A stretch of 64,000 nt of DNA from the NCBI RefSeq assembly GCF_039523735.1, contig NZ_BAAAFW010000037.1, forward strand, positions 1 through 64,000, in the 5' to 3' direction. Source of the stretch: Tatumella punctata (GTDB lineage Bacteria; Pseudomonadota; Gammaproteobacteria; Enterobacterales; Enterobacteriaceae). Under the pieces are notes generated by a model. It was not told where the DNA came from. It worked only from the letters and a program-made list of their open reading frames with translations, and did no database searches. Below, one piece after another: positions 61,297-64,000 of this stretch (its first letter is position 1; every line of letters begins with the position of its first letter). Position numbers and translations under genes: made by a program.

Positions 61297-62055
61297 TTAA
61301 CTGTTTAATGACAGTAGCTGATTCGCTTTCTGTTCATTCTGATCAACGCTGCTAATCTCTTTCATCTGCATTTCGAACTGCCTTGCCTGACCGATCAGCG
61401 ACACCATCGCTTCTGCCGGATTCACATTACTGCCTTCCAGTACCCCGGGCATGACCCGCAGATTCGGATCCTCCGCTAATACCGGCCCTGACTGCTGCTG
61501 CACCTGTCGCGAAGGCCGGAAAAAACCGTCATCAGAACGTACCAGGGTGGCCGGCCCGCCGGAAACCAGCTTCAGTCTGGCAACCTGAACCGTCGCATTG
61601 GGTTGATCACCGGGATTTAAGGCGGTAATAGATCCATCGGCGGCAATCGTCAGTTTTGCATTTTGCGGCAGGGCGATCGGTCCGTCCTCCCCCATCACCG
61701 GATGCCCGGCGATAGTGAGCATTCCCTGAGGATCCAGTTGCATATTGCCGTTGCGGGTATAGGCCTCACTGCCATCGGCCATACGGATGGCCAGCCAGGC
61801 ATCCGGCTCTGTGGCGACATCCAGCGGACGTTCCGTATAATCCAGCTTCCCGGCAGACATATCTGCCCCCGGGGTAGACGCGGTCACCAGGATGCGGGTC
61901 GGCAATGACGGCCCGTTCACCGGAACGGCACGAAAAGCACTGAGCTGGGCCCTGAAACCGGGGGTGGAAACATTGGCCAGGTTCGCCGTGGTGACCGCCT
62001 GCATGGCCAGTGTCTGGCTGGCCCCGCCCATCGCCGTATAAATGGCATGATCCAT
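61297..62055 (-). CDS. flgF: Flagellar proximal rod protein FlgF
   Basis: A 252-residue axial rod protein. It starts MDHAIYTAMGGASQTLAMQAVTTANLANVSTPGF and ends with the EGSNVNPAEAMVSLIGQARQFEMQMK block. It is 13 bases upstream of flgG. Confidence 0.96.
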   Translation of the reverse strand: MDHAIYTAMGGASQTLAMQAVTTANLANVSTPGFRAQLSAFRAVPVNGPSLPTRILVTASTPGADMSAGKLDYTERPLDVATEPDAWLAIRMADGSEAYTRNGNMQLDPQGMLTIAGHPVMGEDGPIALPQNAKLTIAADGSITALNPGDQPNATVQVARLKLVSGGPATLVRSDDGFFRPSRQVQQQSGPVLAEDPNLRVMPGVLEGSNVNPAEAMVSLIGQARQFEMQMKEISSVDQNEQKANQLLSLNS

Positions 62056-62070
62056 AATGCAGTCCTCCGG

Positions 62071-63273
62071 CTATCGCAGGTTCACCAGGGTGTTCAGGAT
62101 CTGATCCTGGGTTTTGATCGTCTGAGCGTTAGACTGATAGTTACGTTGCGCAACAATCATATTTACCAGTTCTTTACTCATATCGACGTTTGAGGCTTCA
62201 AGGGCTCCGGCGGTCATTGACCCGAGGTTACCGGTCCCCGGCACACCAATCATCGGCTGACCGGAAGCACTGGTCTCTGACCAGACATTATCACCGTCCG
62301 GCTGCAAGCCTTCCGGATTAGCAAATCCGGACAAGACAATTTGCCCGAGTAACTGTGTTTTCTGGTTAGAATAGGTCCCGGTAATGGTGCCATCATCATT
62401 CACCTTATAGCCGGTCAGATCACCGGGGGCGAACCCGTCCTGTACCGGACTGCCGAACGTACTGGCCCCCGTATTCTGTTGCATACTGTTCTGCATATTC
62501 AGGGTGATCGACTGGTTAGCCGCCGCCCCGTTACTGCCCTGGATCACCAGGGTTTGCTGAGGGTTGCTGGTCAGCATACCATTTTCATCGAATGACATAG
62601 CGAAAGATGCCGATGCCTGACCGGTCGAGGAATCGAGAGGATTCACTGTCCACTGGTTATCCGCGTCTTTAACAAAATAAAGATCCAGCTGATGCTGATT
62701 CCCCTGCGAGTCAAAAACTGTGACGGTACTTTTGGCATTAAAACTGTCGACGTTGGTCGGATCGAACGGCGTTACAGTCGGTACAGCATCCGTCGAGTTA
62801 AGATTAGCCACCAGTGCTGCTTTACTGGTGGCATTGGCCTGCATCTGGGTATCAGGGATCGACAGCGGACCAGGATTCGCACCGGTCTGGATCACCGCCG
62901 GAATACCACTGGCCGGGTACCCGCTGACATTCAGCCCGGCGGTATTGACCAGATTACGATTGGCGTCCAGCGCGAACTGGCCGTTACGCGAATAATAAAC
63001 ATTACCGTTCTGATCCGTAAGGCGAAAAAAACCGTTACCGCTCAGAGCGACATCCAGGGCCCGGCCGGTAGAGGTCGTCGCGCCGTCACCAAAGTCCTGA
63101 ATGACTTTTGCCACTTTAGTCCCCAGCCCGACCTGTGACGCTGCGAACATATCGGCAAATGCCGTGGCAGACGATTTAAAACCGGATGTCGCAGAATTAG
63201 CAATATTATTACCAATAACATCCAGATTTGCCGACGCGGCATTGAGACCGCTGACAGCCTGTGAAAATGACAT
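62071..63273 (-). CDS. flgE: Flagellar hook protein FlgE
   Basis: A 400-residue hook subunit. N-terminal SFSQAVSGLNAASANLDVIGNNIANSATSGFKS and C-terminal EASNVDMSKELVNMIVAQRNYQSNAQTIKTQDQ are the axial helices; the middle holds the D1/D2 surface domains. Length matches E. coli FlgE (402). Confidence 0.97.
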   Translation of the reverse strand: MSFSQAVSGLNAASANLDVIGNNIANSATSGFKSSATAFADMFAASQVGLGTKVAKVIQDFGDGATTSTGRALDVALSGNGFFRLTDQNGNVYYSRNGQFALDANRNLVNTAGLNVSGYPASGIPAVIQTGANPGPLSIPDTQMQANATSKAALVANLNSTDAVPTVTPFDPTNVDSFNAKSTVTVFDSQGNQHQLDLYFVKDADNQWTVNPLDSSTGQASASFAMSFDENGMLTSNPQQTLVIQGSNGAAANQSITLNMQNSMQQNTGASTFGSPVQDGFAPGDLTGYKVNDDGTITGTYSNQKTQLLGQIVLSGFANPEGLQPDGDNVWSETSASGQPMIGVPGTGNLGSMTAGALEASNVDMSKELVNMIVAQRNYQSNAQTIKTQDQILNTLVNLR

Positions 63274-63290
63274 AATGACTCCTGACTGAG

Positions 63291-64000
63291 TTAAAGGATC
63301 TGCCGTATCTGATCGAGGGTCGCGGTGCCATAGGCCCCCAGATTCAATACCGCTGCATTACCGTTTCCTGCCGGGGTAACCCCGTAAACACGGGCATAAT
63401 TAAGGCTGGTCACATCCACCGGCGCATTATCGTTACTGGCACTGATGGTGACCTGATACTTCCCTTCTTCTGCCGGACTGCCATCGTCACGATTACCATC
63501 CCACTGGAAGGTATGTACTCCGGGATCCATACTGCCAAGGTCCAGAGTGGCGATAGCATTACCACTGCTGTCAGTAATGGTGGCGACTGCATCGCTGACA
63601 CTGGCTGGCGCATCGACGCCAAACGGTGTGGTTGTGATACTGCCGTCTCCGGAAGAGGTATCTTTACCTGCCAGTACCGCACTGCCTGGCAGCATCACGC
63701 CATGACCGATCAGTAACGTATTTTCCATCGACTGGCTGGTGTTGATCTGTCCTGAAATCGCCCCCAGAGTGCTGTTAAGTTGCTCTATACCACTGAGGGT
63801 ATTGATTTGTGCCAGCTGGGAGGTCAGCTGACTGTTATCCATCGGGTTGGTCGGATCCTGATTTTTCAGCTGGGCAATCAGTAACGTCATAAACTGATTT
63901 TGCAGATCAGCCGCGCTGTTACCGTTATCTGTGCTGCTGTTACTGTCACGCAGTAAAGGGGGTCTGCTGCGCATATCTCCGACTGTTGCAGTTATGCTCA
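63291..64000 (-). CDS. flgD: Flagellar hook-capping protein FlgD (start codon cut by window edge)
   Basis: The hook cap that directs FlgE assembly. Conserved LQNQFMTLLIAQLKNQDPTNPMDNSQLTSQLAQINTLSGIEQLN-type N-terminal block, a GHGVMLPGSAVLAGKD segment, a FlgD Ig-like domain (AVATITDSSGNAIATLDLG, GVHTFQWDGNRDDGS) and the end YGTATLDQIRQIL are present. The frame stays open past an internal ATG at 63974 to the last base, reading TG-AGC-ATA-ACT, so the true ATG needs one base beyond 64000. Full length would be 236 residues, close to E. coli (231). Confidence 0.95.
   Translation of the reverse strand, partial: SITATVGDMRSRPPLLRDSNSSTDNGNSAADLQNQFMTLLIAQLKNQDPTNPMDNSQLTSQLAQINTLSGIEQLNSTLGAISGQINTSQSMENTLLIGHGVMLPGSAVLAGKDTSSGDGSITTTPFGVDAPASVSDAVATITDSSGNAIATLDLGSMDPGVHTFQWDGNRDDGSPAEEGKYQVTISASNDNAPVDVTSLNYARVYGVTPAGNGNAAVLNLGAYGTATLDQIRQIL

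Overview
The window looks like a chromosome segment of a motile member of the Enterobacterales. Host genes run in the order and orientation known from the 24-26 min region of Escherichia coli: icd | rluE-nudJ-mnmA-hflD-purB-phoP-phoQ-roxA | pepT | potABCD | cobB | lolEDC | mfd | ycfJ | ndh | nagZ-thiK-lpoB-ycfL-hinT | ycfH-holB-tmk-mltG-pabC-fabF-acpP-fabG-fabD-fabH-plsX-rpmF-yceD | yceF | rluC | rne | flgL-K-J-I-H-G-F-E-D. Several genes that E. coli has here are absent (nagK, ycfP, ptsG, fhuE, bhsA), and a methyltransferase gene sits between potB and potC. I infer an Erwiniaceae-type genome (Tatumella/Erwinia/Pantoea relatives); the genus is not proven.

Region 1 (1 to about 8.7 kb) is a decayed prophage integrated at the 3' end of icd, the site used by E. 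coli prophage e14. It keeps an e14/lambda-like early region: leftward cro, ymfL, a 66-codon gene, a DUF4222 gene, a replication-O-like gene, a PerC-like gene and a frameshifted dam gene; rightward a LexA-type CI repressor, then a CI-controlled unit with a structured leader, a yfdR-like HD hydrolase, an amber-interrupted small gene, an excisionase and an integrase that runs into the end of icd. Beyond dam lies an AT-rich, single-gene cargo (a RelA/SpoT nucleotidyltransferase-domain protein, a candidate fused toxin/antitoxin-type alarmone synthetase), then an IS3-type transposase orfA that runs off the left edge. No structural phage genes are seen.

Region 2 (8.7-24.5 kb) holds central metabolism (icd, purB), RNA modification (rluE, mnmA), the PhoPQ Mg2+/peptide sensor with a recognisable PhoP half-box, the ribosomal oxygenase roxA followed by an in-frame hexanucleotide array, pepT, and the spermidine/putrescine importer potABCD, whose operon is split by a terminator and a methyltransferase gene. 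Region 3 (24.5-38.3 kb) holds the CobB deacylase, the LolCDE lipoprotein release complex, the Mfd transcription-repair coupling factor, NADH dehydrogenase II with FNR-like sites, and the nagZ-thiK-lpoB-ycfL-hinT cell-envelope/cofactor cluster.

Region 4 (38.5-49.1 kb) is the conserved fatty-acid/phospholipid cluster with DNA-replication and envelope genes on the minus strand, including rpmF. Region 5 (49.2-54.9 kb) holds yceF, rluC and RNase E, whose arginine-rich region carries 14 tandem copies of an 18-bp repeat. Region 6 (55-64 kb) is the flagellar rod/hook operon, read on the minus strand. flgD is cut by the window edge one base inside its start codon.
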